64,000 nucleotides of DNA from Pelodera strongyloides (lineage: Eukaryota > Nematoda > Chromadorea > Rhabditida > Rhabditidae). Each line of letters begins with the position of its first letter. Positions within the stretch are counted from its first letter, which is position 1. Below are positions 25,501 to 44,562 of the stretch, in pieces. The notes under the pieces were generated by a model. The model made no database searches, had not been told where the DNA came from, and saw only the letters and a list, made by a program, of their open reading frames with translations. A program made the position numbers and the translations under genes. The stretch is taken from NCBI GenBank assembly GCA_036852015.1, contig JAANDG010000554.1, forward strand, positions 33,514-97,513. Reading direction: 5' to 3'.

Positions 25501-26808
25501 ATCTGTATGAGAAGATTGTTGGTAATAGTTTATTTACTCCTGTTTCACTTTCAGTGGTAGCACTGGCGGTGATTTCGGCAAGCACGTCGACCCGGCGCTC
25601 AGCGATTGTTCGGCGCGTTTGGATGCCGCCATCAAGGACTTTGGAGCGACAGTGGAGGGACTGTTGATCAAACATAAGAAGGGAGTCATTGGTGAGTGTT
25701 GAGGAGGGGAGGGGAGGGCTGGTGAGTGTTGAGGAGGGGAGGGGAGGGCTGGTGAGTGAGGGAGTAGTATTAGTCATGGCTGAAAAGGAAAAAAGGGGAA
25801 GAGAGCTGAGAGCTGAAGAGAGAGAGAGAGAGAGAGATAGAGATATATAGAGAGTGAGTGAAAGAACTACGACTAGTATGAAGAGTAACGGTTCTCTAGA
25901 AAGCGCAGGTTTCTCAAATTTTGCTCACAAAAACATCGATGTTTCAACTGTTTTATAAGTCCCAGACGGCTTCCTGGACACTAGTATCGGGTGTTTTGTA
26001 TCTATTCTTAGAGGGAGAGGATTTTTTGTGTTGTTCCTTTCATTGAAATTTCTGATTGTGAGAGGAAATTAGGGACAGAAGAAGTTGTGCGAATACTATA
26101 TATTCAAATGAAGAGTGATTCTTTCCGGCTTTTTTTCCTGGCAACCATCCATTACGGACACATCCACTCCACTTATATTCTATTTAAATTGATATCTTTC
26201 CAGATCGTCAGTTCGAGTTGGTGCGTGTGGCCGACGCGGCGATTGACATCTATGCGATGGCGTGCGTGCTCTCGCGTTACACTTTCTCCGCGAAGAAGGG
26301 AGCGCACTCACTGGCGCACGAACAGCAGATTGCCGAGCTCTTCTGTGAACAGGTAAACTCGTTTTTTTTTGTGTTTTGAAGGCATGCGTTAGAACGAGGC
26401 ATTTGGTTACTGTATATTGGAAACCTTTCTCAGCTCAACTTGAGACTGTGTAGAATAATTCTGTGCATTCTCAAATGGTGAATTATAAGAAGCTGTCGCT
26501 TGCGTAAATTTTCAGGTTAAACGTCGTATATTATATTTTTAAGTTTGCTGGTTCACAGTGTTATGAAGGCCAATTATTATCAATATGCTTTTGCCGGATT
26601 GCGTATTTCAGATTTCAGGGACCTTTGCATTCTCTTCTCTGCTGATGATTTGTCTAACCTTACACAATTTCAGGCTTCTGCGCGTATCGCCGCCAACCTG
26701 AAATCAGTCAAGAACGCTAATCAGAAGGAGATTAAACTGATCACACAGATTGCCACCGATGTGTGCAAGAATGATGGACTACCTCAGCAACACCCCGCTG
26801 ACCTTTAA
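7532..26808 (+). CDS. ACADVL: very-long-chain acyl-CoA dehydrogenase, mitochondrial
   Basis: Seventeen coding exons give 628 codons (human protein 655): 7532-7578, 11001-11100, 11727-11884, 12186-12241, 12942-13069, 13353-13484, 16830-16943, 17357-17509, 17900-18028, 18374-18442, 19146-19268, 19705-19767, 24977-25078, 25226-25317, 25555-25691, 26204-26352 and 26674-26808. It catalyses the first, FAD-dependent step of long-chain fatty acid beta-oxidation at the inner mitochondrial membrane. The N-terminus is a basic, serine-rich transit peptide ([14 protein letters not shown]). Family signatures are [13 protein letters not shown] near residue 197, [15 protein letters not shown] near residue 408, and [13 protein letters not shown], in which E442 is the expected catalytic base. 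The last exons encode the C-terminal extension specific to VLCAD/ACAD9, which mediates membrane association. Introns 1, 6 and 12 were enlarged by transposable elements. ACAD9 is the alternative identity. Confidence 0.96.
7643..10825. mobile_element. 3.2-kb GC-motif element with inverted terminal repeats, ACADVL intron 1
   Basis: The left end (about 7660) reads CACTGGAAAATTTTCCCTAG then AAAACCCCGCGAAAAA. The right end (to about 10815) is its exact reverse complement for roughly 35 bases. Both ends carry further G/C-rich motifs of the form TCGCGGGGAATTTT, arranged in tandem at the left. The interior (8050-10620) is ordinary AT-rich sequence with no transposase-like frame. It is therefore a non-autonomous DNA element, or a composite of two shorter copies in inverse orientation. 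No clean target duplication could be fixed. Confidence 0.6.
7740..7975. repeat. 52-bp tandem repeat inside the intron 1 element
   Basis: The motif CCCGCGGTGGATTTTCT recurs at about 7785, 7837, 7889 and 7941, a spacing of 52 bases. Each unit also contains GGGGTTTTCGCGGGGAATTT or a near copy and a CCCTAG step. Units differ by single bases. Confidence 0.8.
14470..14585. repeat. short CGGGG/CCCCG motif repeat
   Basis: The stretch contains GATTTCGCCCCG, an inverted CGGGGCGAAATCGGGG, and a further GGGGGAAATCGGGG within about 100 bases, starting after CATGGGAAA. It resembles in style the GC-motif repeat at 52430-52610, which also ends next to TTTCCCATG. It is probably a small non-autonomous element nested in the 3-kb element. 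Confidence 0.4.
15062..15277. mobile_element. 216-bp MITE with TAA target duplication, PIF/Harbinger-like
   Basis: Termini are GGGCGCATTCGAGTTGGGCA at the left and its reverse complement at the right, and inversion continues inward (TTTCGCGAAATAATCAGTTC). It is flanked by TAA on both sides (15059-15061 and 15278-15280). A 3-bp TAA/TTA duplication with GGG termini is typical of PIF/Harbinger elements. It lies inside the 3-kb element of ACADVL intron 6. Confidence 0.8.
15643..15755. repeat. A-rich tract
   Basis: Over 100 bases of almost pure A with scattered G, C and T on the + strand, probably the decayed poly(A) or slippage tract of an inserted element. The lysine- or phenylalanine-rich frames here are artefacts. 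Confidence 0.8.
18727..18750 (+). other. hammerhead-ribozyme-like core, probably decayed
   Basis: CTGAAGA is followed nine bases later by GAAACGTC, the spacing and sequence of the conserved core of short stem III hammerheads found in Penelope-like retroelements. The expected stem II does not form well from the nine intervening bases (CGTAGAGTC), so the site is either decayed or a chance match. Confidence 0.25.
19850..20092 (-). repeat. 3' LTR of the Gypsy element
   Basis: 243 bp, near-identical to 24422-24664. Differences seen are GATAATCC against GATATTCC and CGAAAGAAC against CGAAGGAAC. The polypurine tract lies directly upstream in element orientation. Confidence 0.95.
20133..23283 (-). 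pseudogene. pol: Gypsy pol, frame-broken (protease, RT, RNase H, integrase)
   Basis: The reading frame is open in four successive blocks: 23283-22525, 22712-22374, 22408-21848 and 21797-20133. Seen in order are an aspartic protease site (LDTGAD), reverse transcriptase (YLDD active site in the third block), RNase H (ADASEQG and TDHRPL), the integrase HHCC zinc finger, the integrase core (DFAGP, SDNGSQF, and the downstream ERF glutamate), and a C-terminal DNA-binding tail. Three single-base-type shifts separate the blocks, near 22715, 22400 and 21845, so the copy could not make full Pol unless these are assembly errors. Pol overlaps gag by 46 bases in the -1 frame. Confidence 0.92.
23238..24293 (-). 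CDS. gag: Gypsy Gag polyprotein
   Basis: An intact 351-codon frame. The N-terminal third is alanine- and charged-residue-rich with coiled-coil-like heptads. The middle (about residues 80-230) matches a Ty3-type capsid/retrotrans-gag region ([34 protein letters not shown]). Near residue 320 is a CCHC zinc knuckle ([14 protein letters not shown]) that binds genomic RNA. Pol continues in the -1 frame across a 46-base overlap, so programmed -1 frameshifting is the likely expression mode. Gag forms the virus-like particle of the retroelement. Confidence 0.93.
   Translation of the reverse strand: MAPAKESAAAAGQDAIVELLAAQQKMMEMLVASNQKMEADAAKRDEAARQREEVLLQRLERMTGTTSGTVSDAATVSAALASRIVVFEFDEEAGCTFEKWVARFEDVVKQEGSSLAEADRTSLLVSKLDSRSYAVFVDHILPKKPTDLAYEDTKKVLEELFGEKVSLFRRRFNAFRVVKEETEDFKSYAVRVNQLHERGRVKEMSEDDFKCMLFVAGLQENKWKELRKRLIRRLEIADGVKLKDLVAECELSMSLVKDAEVHEQGTVVVAPVYHGNRKKPKKFTTSHGYPSKDHRESKNSSVKGNCFSCGKPGHWSNSCPTGKKKVKAVVKLNKVDNCRKKVTVRIGNQES
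24422..24664 (-). repeat. 5' LTR of the Gypsy element
   Basis: 243 bp, begins TGTTAGGGTGTAACG and ends ACAACA in element orientation. It would carry the promoter and the transcription start. The flanking GTTAT is at 24665-24669. Confidence 0.95.
25691..25758 (+). repeat. 30-bp tandem repeat that includes the ACADVL exon 15 splice donor
   Basis: Two full 30-base units (25691-25720 and 25721-25750) and the start of a third each begin GGTGAGTG. The authentic donor after 25691 is thus followed by two identical donor copies 30 and 60 bases downstream. Use of the second would read into an in-frame TGA. Confidence 0.8.
25814..25860. repeat. GA microsatellite
   Basis: A short (GA)n run followed by degenerate GATA/GAGT steps in ACADVL intron 15. 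Confidence 0.85.
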
Positions 26809-27959
26809 GGCTTGATCTGTTAACGTCTTAAGGTCCAAATTTAAGTCCCTAATTTAAGCCACTACGTTACCTAGCTGCGTTGGTACGTTTTTGTTTGTAG
26901 TGCACGCGAAATCCTAGCTCTTGTATGAATAGCCTAGTTCGGAGTTTATTTTAATGAGTAGTTCTGATATTTTTGTCTTTCCTGGCTTATCGAGCGACCA
27001 TTTTTGTGTACTTTTTTTGTTTTAAGTTTCTGCCCGTCTTTTGCTGAAATGGGCCTGGGTTTTAGATTAATGCTCCCTTTCAAATATTGTACTGTACAAA
27101 ATAATGTTAGAGAAGCGTCTTTGTCATATCTAAAGGATGTAACTTATGTACTGGGACCCGGGAATACTTTACGCTATGCCTGGTATTGTCCGTTACGCTT
27201 CATTACTCGCGACTGTATTAACCTTGTATATTCGGAAAGTGATTGTATTAGAGAATATGGAATGCTGAAGTTTGTACATCGGGTATTTTTGATGTGAATA
27301 TGTAAATTATAAATAAACATTTATCGGATTTTATTTTTGTTAGTTTATATACAAAATAAACATATTTTGGTGTTTCGTGAAAACTAATAAAACAATGTAT
27401 TAAAAAAGAGCAACAACACGACAAATTGAAAGGAGGAACATAAATGTAGTTGTTCAATTATGTGGTGGAAAGTGATCGAAACTTGGAATTCCGTACGCAG
27501 CAGGAAGCTAACTCCAACCGAAGCCAACTTACGTACTTTTTCAGTTATTAAAACTTTAGAAGAAATATGTGATGAGTTAATTCGACACAAGTGAGATCAC
27601 AATAACGTTGAGATTAATTGGATTGAGAATATGGAGGATGAGTATCTGAGTTGTCCCGTCGAAGGCGAAGAAAGATCAACAATACTGACTAGTGTATAAA
27701 ACGTATTCAAATAAATAAAAAGTAAATACTCAAACTGAGAATGCGCAGCTCTGTGAAATAACAGGTGAACCGGAATTTTTAAATTACATTATGAATAAAT
27801 CCTTGCATGAAGGATATGAATTTAAGGGCATAAGTGTTCTTTATGTACAAAATCTGTGTAGGGTTTACGTAACTGAACGGTTTTCGCACTAACATAGTTG
27901 CTTTAGGTTAATGTAGCTTTTTAGAGGTGGTAGCTGGTGAACTTAGGGTTTTACCAATT
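26809..27959. other. convergent 3' flanks of ACADVL and the ETS gene
   Basis: No coding exon seen. On the + strand AATAAA at 27312-27317 is a plausible ACADVL polyadenylation signal about 500 bases after the stop. On the - strand AATAAA at 27335-27330 could serve the ETS gene, though it lies over 600 bases past that stop. The two signals are within 25 bases of each other, so the transcripts may meet or overlap here. Confidence 0.45.
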
Positions 27960-37220
<9,261 letters not shown>

Positions 37221-38014
37221 CTAAAATATATTTATATTTATTTAAATTTTTGCAAAATACTACATGTAAGTGTTGTTAAACTATCCAACTAATGGTAAAT
37301 ATGTCTGAAATGAACAATTGTCCAATTCGGGGATTATAGCATATTTTAAACAGAAATACAGAAGGAAAAAATGACTTCAAGTAGTGATAAAAGATAAAAG
37401 ATACATATCAGTGAAAAAGAGGAAAAACATTTTATTTCTATAGAATATGTAACTTTGATATGATAAAGATCCAGAATCATTGCCTCAACATAGAACCGAT
37501 CTATATCCTTTTGCTGAAACATCGCACAAATTCATATTAGAACTTCTGAAAAACTCGAACGCCTTCCCTATAAACAACTTATCTCTCTCAAATGCAATTT
37601 CATCTTATTATTCAGTGTATTATTAACAAAAATCTAAGGAAAACATCTAAAAAGATGCCATACTCTCGACTAAGGGACCCAACAAAAACAGGCAATTATT
37701 CAAGTCATCTTCATAGAAAACCCACACGAATGATAATTACGCGGCTTTTTTCTACAAGCTATAAATCTTGGTTTGCTTTTGTGATTCACCGGCGTGCAGT
37801 CTGCAAGACTCATTGCGCGGCTAAATGTCGTTTTTTTTCTTTTCGCCTCCGGAAAAGGCAATGTTCTAACATGGGCGCGCGCTTTTTCTTTACTGAAATA
37901 AAATATGCAAATGGCTGAGGTGACAGCTGTTTACGAGATGAAATACATGGTGAGGAGCCGATTCCGGGTTAAGTTATTCCTTTTTATTCTTATCCTTAGG
38001 TGAAAGAAAGGTAA

Positions 38015-38017
<3 letters not shown>

Positions 38018-38064
<47 letters not shown>

Positions 38065-38150
38065 GAAGAGAAAGAGAGAGAGAAATCACGATTATTACTA
38101 AACGAAAGCTAATTGTAAGATAGAAAGCATAATTCTAGAGAGAGAGAGAC
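38018..38150. repeat. GA microsatellite
   Basis: A near-perfect GA run of about 45 bases followed by AGAGAAAGAG variants. Confidence 0.9.
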
Positions 38151-38499
38151 GGTAGGAGAGAAGAGAGATTAGAGAAGTTAGGAATATCAAGCTTCCCGAA
38201 AACCCACCACTGGGAAGCCTGCGGTGAAGGCTAGGTGTTGCGGGTCGAGTTCGGCCTTGACTGGGAGACTGGCGGGGTGCTTTGGGTCCATCGTTTCGCC
38301 CAGCTCGCTTCCTTCCCGGCGGGTAGATGGCTATTCGGTCTATCCGGTTGCCGGACGTGGGACGTTTCCTCCCGGTCTTGGGCCACCATACCCAAAACAA
38401 GAAGGGGCGTGGCCGGGAACACGGTCTAGGCCAATCAGCGATCGGGGTGTACATACAGCAACAATGACAAGCCCCCATTGTTGGCACATAATAGGATTC

Positions 38500-38708
38500 T
38501 CTTCTCTTTCTTTCCCTAGCGTCTCTCTTTCCTCTCTCTATCTCTCACTGCTTCTTTCGTGTATCCATCCCTATTTTTCCATTGCTTTGTGCCTCTCTCT
38601 GTTTCTGTCTTCCCTCCTTTTCTCTGTCTCTCTCCTCCCCCTCTCTCTCATCTCTCTCTCTATCTCTCACTCTCTCACTCTCTCCCTCTCTCCCTCTCTC
38701 TCTCTCAA
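38500..38708. repeat. CT-rich tract
   Basis: Polypyrimidine + strand for about 200 bases, with perfect CTCTCT runs near the end. Confidence 0.85.
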
Positions 38709-41110
38709 CAAGTCTATCTGTGTCAATCACGAAGCAAGTGGCCAAGTTCTGAAGATAGAAACCGAAACCCTTGTTGAATACTTCAAGTTGCCACCAGACG
38801 AAAGCAAGAACACATTTGCTGGATGGAGTGAGGTCAAAGTTGTGTATTTCAGTACTATATCCTACCGTAATTGAAGTAAGAATATTTTTTTTTGCAATTG
38901 TTTAACAGTAAAGAATGCGAGTTTACAAAGGGAAAATGTTTGCGCGAATATATGGTACCTACATATATGGTACGTAGCGAATATATGGTGAGAAAGAAAG
39001 ATTTACGAGATGGTTCACTTTTTCCTAACGTTTACTCTTGTCACAACACCTCATCAACTAATTGTCACATAAGTCGGGCCATGAAGGATTCATTACTAGT
39101 TCTGAACTGGTTCTAAACTCGTCGTCAGCCAGTGATTGCGTGCACCGCCGTGCCTTTGCTTCATTAAGCTGAATTCGCAATGTATGCCATCAACTAGGCC
39201 TTTGAATGCCTTGAGAGAAGAGGAGCACAATACAATCAATTAACATACTCGTTTCTTTTCTTCCCGCCTCACACACACTCACTCTCTCTCTCTCTCTCTC
39301 TCTCTGTCTGTCTAAAATTTCAGCCGCTCTACTTTCCAAGTTGCGAAAGTGAACAATAAACAATGATCGAGAGTTTATCTCACATTCCGAAATAGTTTTT
39401 GTTGTAATAATAATTTTGCTTGTTTTTATTTCTGTAGTTGTAGCAATGTGTAGTAAAGTACAGCGTACAGCGGTAAGAAAGTGGTGGTAAAGGCATACAT
39501 GCCACTTGGTACCGGTATGGGTATGGTAACACCAATAATAAATGACACTTCTTTTGACAATGTTTACCCTATCACCTTTCTTTGAAGTGGCACTCACCGA
39601 GGTCGGGGGAGAACTACCACCTTCCCTGTGGGGAGCGGAAGACCGGATCAAAGGGGAAAAGAAGGGTGTCAAGTCATCACACTCTCATAGGGTTGAGGGC
39701 AACAACATAGGTACTACGTCTTTTCTAGTCGATTTGCAATTAGCTATGTTGTTCGAAGTAAATCAAGCAACTGCACCGTGTTTACGAGAACAGAGGAGAT
39801 GTCATCGCCATGATGATAACATCTGTGATGTCATAATCAGAAATTGTACCTCAAGCTACGGGCACAAACATTTATTGAACGATACAGAATCCTAACTACG
39901 TTGACCAATTGCGACTCTCGGTTCCTAAGTTCGCTCGCCTGATGACATTGATTGTATTCTACATGGTTTAACAAATATTTGTAAAACTAGCAGTTCTTTG
40001 AAGTAGACTTTCCGAGGTCGCGCACCTAGGCGTCGGGTGAGGTGTCGGACTCTGCCACCTTCCCAGTGGGGGACGGAAGGGCGGGAGCTCCCGGAAGGAG
40101 TACCAAAAGGAGTCCGAATGTCACACCTCAGAGGTTAAGGATAGCAAACACGATGCAGAGATACAATAATAGAGTAAATTAAAGGGAATATACTCCTGCG
40201 ATATCATCAACACCCAAATTATGCAATGAAACACGAAACGTCTTACATCACTAGGAACCTTTATTCTATAAATAAAATTATTTGCGTATCTTTGAAACGA
40301 TTCAAAACGATTTTTAACAAAAATGTTTCGAAATGTTTATTAGACTCTTAGAATTAGAAAGAGCGCAACGCCATAAGAGACGATGAAAGAGTTCAATGAT
40401 TTTAAAATTCACAGTAGTAAAACAAAGATAGGACAAAAAAATTCATAGCATTATATATGTATATATATCACCAAAGATAAGAAAGAAATTCCACAGAGAG
40501 TAGTTGTAACTGACATATCATCAAAGAAACTGTATTCACACAAGCAGCTAACAATTTTGTAGTTACTTTATACAGCGCAACCCCAACCTTAGATTCACTA
40601 CTGTTCTGGGTTCTGGTGAGTTTCTTCTAAGCCATGGGAGTTGGGTAAGGATGTCTATAAATCCTTATTCTACATCTTCCACAATTGCCAGCCGACTAAT
40701 TCGCTGGGTGTAATTGCCCACATTTGGGAGAAAATCGTGTGGTCTCAGCACCCATTATCCCCTCAGTAGTTCAAAGGGCGCATGCATGAATTAATGATGT
40801 AATGAGCTGCGCGCGCACCCTCGCCTTAGCGCCGTCCCTTAGCCAGGCGTGCATCTTTACCGCACTTTACTGGTAATCGGTGCATTTTTGCAGCATTTTC
40901 GCGGAAAATATTCTCTAGTCATTTAAAGGGAGGAGCGCTATCCTTATTAAAGTAAATGAGGTACCCCTACATAGAGAACGTGAAGACTCGCCAAGGCATC
41001 GACATACATAGTGTGTAAGGTTTTGTCAAATTCACCAATTTACAAATTTACAAGTGTTGGTCAAACGATAAATAATCTTTTTATTATTATCACCATTCAT
41101 CTCACACATT

Positions 41111-44100
41111 TTAGCACCAATTGGTCATAAATTTCTTCAAACATTGTGCACTTTTCCAATTGAATAAAAAGAAACGATGATGCATTGTGTGCCTGGGCAC
41201 CCATAGTGGAAGATACTGCGAACGAGCGGATAACAGAGAGTGGACCTAAAATAAATATGATGAGGTTTATATAAATGCTAGACGGAAATAATTATTACCT
41301 GGTCCTAGCCCCTATCCCTCCTATGGTCCCTAGTCTAAAGACCTAAGACCGTTATATCAGCTGTTTCTGAAGCCAACCGATGTTCAAGATAAGGTAGCAG
41401 AAAGACGGCGAACAATTTTCACCTGCGAATCGTCGTCTACTCTGCTCAGGATGTCTGCGAAACATAGCATAAGTAACACTGTGTTGTGGTAGAATAAAGC
41501 AACACCAGCTTGCGAACATGGACAGAATGATTAATTTATTTGTATTTTTCTGAGCACATCCACCGTGTCTGTACTGTTTCATGGACCTATGATATATGCT
41601 CAAATAAACTAACCACTTTCACAAAATCATTCTCCTTCATTCCATATGTTGCAAGAGGGCCGTGTAGTTCAACATTTATCTGGAAATATAAATTAACCAA
41701 TTTGCTATTGGATGACAAATAAACTACAAACATGCCCGTTTATCAATGAAAATGACAATCATAAATCATAACACTGACAAAATCATCATTTTCAGAGCTA
41801 AAAACATGCAGTACCAAAAATTTCAATCTTTACATTCCAGCTTGTTTATGTTTCTAACCGTTGGCTTTATTTTAGATGCTGTCTTTTGGTTACGGTGTAT
41901 GACTTTTGAAAATTAACCTGACAAATGGTGTACGGTAGCATTTCGTCGGCCGATAAATTTGGTAAAATTCCATACTCGGCACCCTCGACGTCCATGAATA
42001 AGTAGTCAATTAATGGAGTGTCGATCTAAAAAATGTTTCCGTGTGTCGTTGATGTAAAAAGTGTCTGAGGCCCGATGAGATATCCACCACTACGATAGCC
42101 TTCCTTGGGGAAATATCCCCTGGGGACAGAAAGTAACCTTTTGTTACAGAATTTACCCCTCGGGGAATTAGTCGTGAACTCAAAAGGAAATAGACCCGAT
42201 ATTTTAGTTAAATTTATCTTCAAAAATGGTACTCATGACATACAGTTAGCGGGCCGTTGATTTTAACTTTACCTGCGCGAGTAATTGCGGTAGTGTAATT
42301 GTCTTAATTTCTTTCCATTTATACTTTCCACCCTCCAAAATTGACGAGTTTGTCAGAGCCGCTTTTTTAGCAACACCAACCTAAAGTGAAATACCAATCG
42401 ATTCCCTTTAATTATATACTCGATGTAAAAAAATGATACAAGAATGAAAGACTGAAACTGAATTGAGTTCACTGAAAAATATTTACCAATAACCAATGTT
42501 GGGGGTGGGGCAATTATTTCACGAAGTAAACTCTAGTGGTTGGGAACAAACCACTGGTTTGTGTATTGGCGGATATTGACAGTGCGCTGATACTTCTAGC
42601 CATCTTAGTTAGTTAACTTTGGATTTATTCTTTGTGCGCAATAAATGATATACTCTACGCAAACCATCCATTGAATATACTGATTGTGATGGGCAAAATT
42701 ATCGTAAAGACATCGGATCCTTATGTTAGTTAGTATTACCAGCGCCTCGTCAGCACTGTCAGTACCAAGCTAATAAAGTTACCTGGAAGACTTTTCCAAT
42801 ATCATTGAATATCCGTGAAGTTTCATACAACGGATCTGCACCATAATAATGTATGTTTGGTAGTTTTGTCTGAACATTTTCACAACTGAATGGAAAATAG
42901 CGAGATTGTTAGGCAATTCTATTACTTCTGGAGATCCTAGATAGCGGTGTAACCGTACTTTACATATAATTATGAACAGAGCTACGGCAGATGACAGCCC
43001 AGCGTTGAAAATAAAATAACACATTACCTTTAGCCTTTTCTCCACATAAATGTCGCCACCGATTCCAATTGTTAGAGAATGGACTTCACTTTCAAGATTT
43101 GAAGGAAATATAATCGACTTGACATCGTCCTGAACCGTTTGCAAAGCTTTGGGCGGAGAGAGGGTAGAGATAGAGAGAGAGATACAAAATAAAGAAGAGA
43201 AGTACGACACGGTGAGCGAAAGAGGGAGAGATGGTTAGAGTTAGAGAGATGTAAGAAACTTTTCTAAATAATATAAATCTCTTTTCTTTAGTTTGGGTTT
43301 CTGTTCTATATAGTCATGTTGTTCGAAAGTTCGAAGCATTATAACATTAGACCCAAAGTGATGCGGCAATTATAATCAGTTTAAAACATTGTGAAACTGG
43401 TACCTGATTCACAAGATAATTTCCATTAAATAATGTTCTCAAATAATCGGAACCGCATTTTGTGGTAATGTTTGGCAAGAAATCCCATAGATTTTCTGTG
43501 GAACCAATCTGAAAAATGAAAGTTGAAACTCGATTGTGTAAAAAGTGTGCTATAAACTTCGAACTAATTTACTTTAAACTTTTGCGTCCGTGAGTGATCG
43601 TTTAGTAAGTAAATCAATAAAGATTTCCATAATTCAAGCGTGGCTCAATACCGATGCATGGGTTGAAAAGCATATGAAGTCCTGAGCAGTAGACGACGAG
43701 TTCCGGATGACAAATTGCTAGGCGTCTTCGGATGCTGTATTTTAGGGCCAGGAGGCCAGGAGGTATCGCTCATGCTTCTCTCACCGGGAGGTGAACAGTT
43801 GGAAAGAAAATTGAAAATTATACTTGAACTTCAGACTTCAAACCTCATTTATGAGACATTTCTTCAAATTTTTGAACATGTCGTACACACGTGGGCACTG
43901 TTTGTAATCTTTTAGTGGAATTTTATCATCCATCATCTGAAACATGCATATAGACTCCTCTAGAGGCAAAATTCTGATTCAAAAATAGCCGATAATGCTG
44001 TTTGATACCCTTACCTTAGTTTCGGTAAGTACACAATTAAATTTTTGCGTACAGCTTGCTATTTGTGAGAGGGGATTTTTCTGCATCTCATTACTGTTTT

Positions 44101-44549
44101 GTCCTTGAATTTGCAGAAGGCAGATATTTCACATTTGAAGTTACCCCAAAAAATATTCCTCAATTTGAAAACGATATTACCATCTTCTGTAGATCGACCA
44201 AAGTTTTTGCGTGGATTACTTTTGATTCTTGTTGTGACGTGGAAGGAGAAGCGGTATTTATGGCGTTTAATACAATACTAACACATTCAAACATCTGGAA
44301 ATAAAGGGATAAAAAAGACTCAAACGTTACAGTTTGCAGTACCCTTATATTTATACAAAACTTTACAGTATCCTTATCTACTTTACAGTTCTTTTACCTG
44401 TAAAACATCAGCGTATGAACTACTAACTCAATAAAAAAATAAACTAAACTAAATAAGAATAAAGCATAACTCACCAATAGTAAAGCTATTGTTGACGGGA
44501 TGACAGCAAAAAACCGCACTAACACCCGTTTACTGATGTTGATTTTCAT
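41111..44549 (-). CDS. FkbM-type methyltransferase, membrane-anchored (copy A)
   Basis: Ten exons, all with phase 0 introns, give 330 residues: 44475-44549, 44181-44294, 43844-43936, 43404-43508, 43028-43129, 42783-42869, 42273-42380, 41918-42025, 41614-41679 and 41111-41245. A short basic N-terminus (MKINISKRVLVR) precedes a hydrophobic span (about residues 12-40), suggesting a type II Golgi/ER membrane protein with a lumenal catalytic domain. Class I SAM-methyltransferase features are LTIGIGGD (148-155), YYGADP (171-176) and the family hallmark FMDVEGAEYG (238-247). It ends FLFNWKSAQCLKKFMTNWC. FkbM-family enzymes methylate sugars or small molecules, but the substrate here is unknown. AATAAA lies about 26 bases past the stop (41085-41080). 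A paralogue lies 7.3 kb upstream. The 5' leader is interrupted by a LINE fragment at 44638. Confidence 0.88.
41275..41540. repeat. repeat fragment in the last intron of copy A
   Basis: Contains GTCGTCTACTCTGCTCAGGA and CCTGGTCCTAGCCCC, which match parts of 61718-61880 (same orientation) and 43675-43760 (opposite). Probably the 3' end of a LINE or SINE family. The 83-codon minus frame here has no support as an exon. Confidence 0.5.
43675..43765 (-). repeat. repeat fragment matching 61718-61880
   Basis: On the minus strand it reads TAAAATACAGCATCCGAAGAC then GCC, AGCAATTTGTC and GGAACTCGTCGTCTACTGCTC. This is the same module order as 61718-61790. Confidence 0.5.
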
Positions 44550-44562
44550 TCTATTGTTGATC

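Larger units (their letters stand above)
37221..41110. other. repeat-rich intergenic stretch, no recognised gene
   Basis: Contents seen are GA/CT tracts (38018-38090, 38515-38708, 39281-39306), a GC-richer block at 38220-38480 with long open frames on both strands but no family match, and two similar blocks at 39580-39700 and 40010-40150 (both with GAAGTGG/GAAGTAG, CCGAGGTCG and CCACCTTCCC). Upstream exons of the ETS gene may lie here but could not be identified. The + strand frame at 38700-38873, just after a CT tract, looks protein-like (LVEYFKLPPDESK) but is unassigned. Confidence 0.4.

Noticed and set aside
38225..38290. Possible 5S rRNA or 5S-derived SINE (GGGTCGAGTTCGGCC...GACTGGGAGACTGGCGGGGTGC)
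   Set aside because: Resembles only parts of the 5S internal promoter and the spacing and 5' half do not match. Too weak to call.
38224..38874. 216-codon + strand frame
   Set aside because: Joins a GC-rich block to a CT microsatellite. No known family, and a 129-codon frame overlaps it on the other strand.
44056..44304. 82-codon + strand frame
   Set aside because: Shadow of the second exon of methyltransferase copy A on the minus strand.
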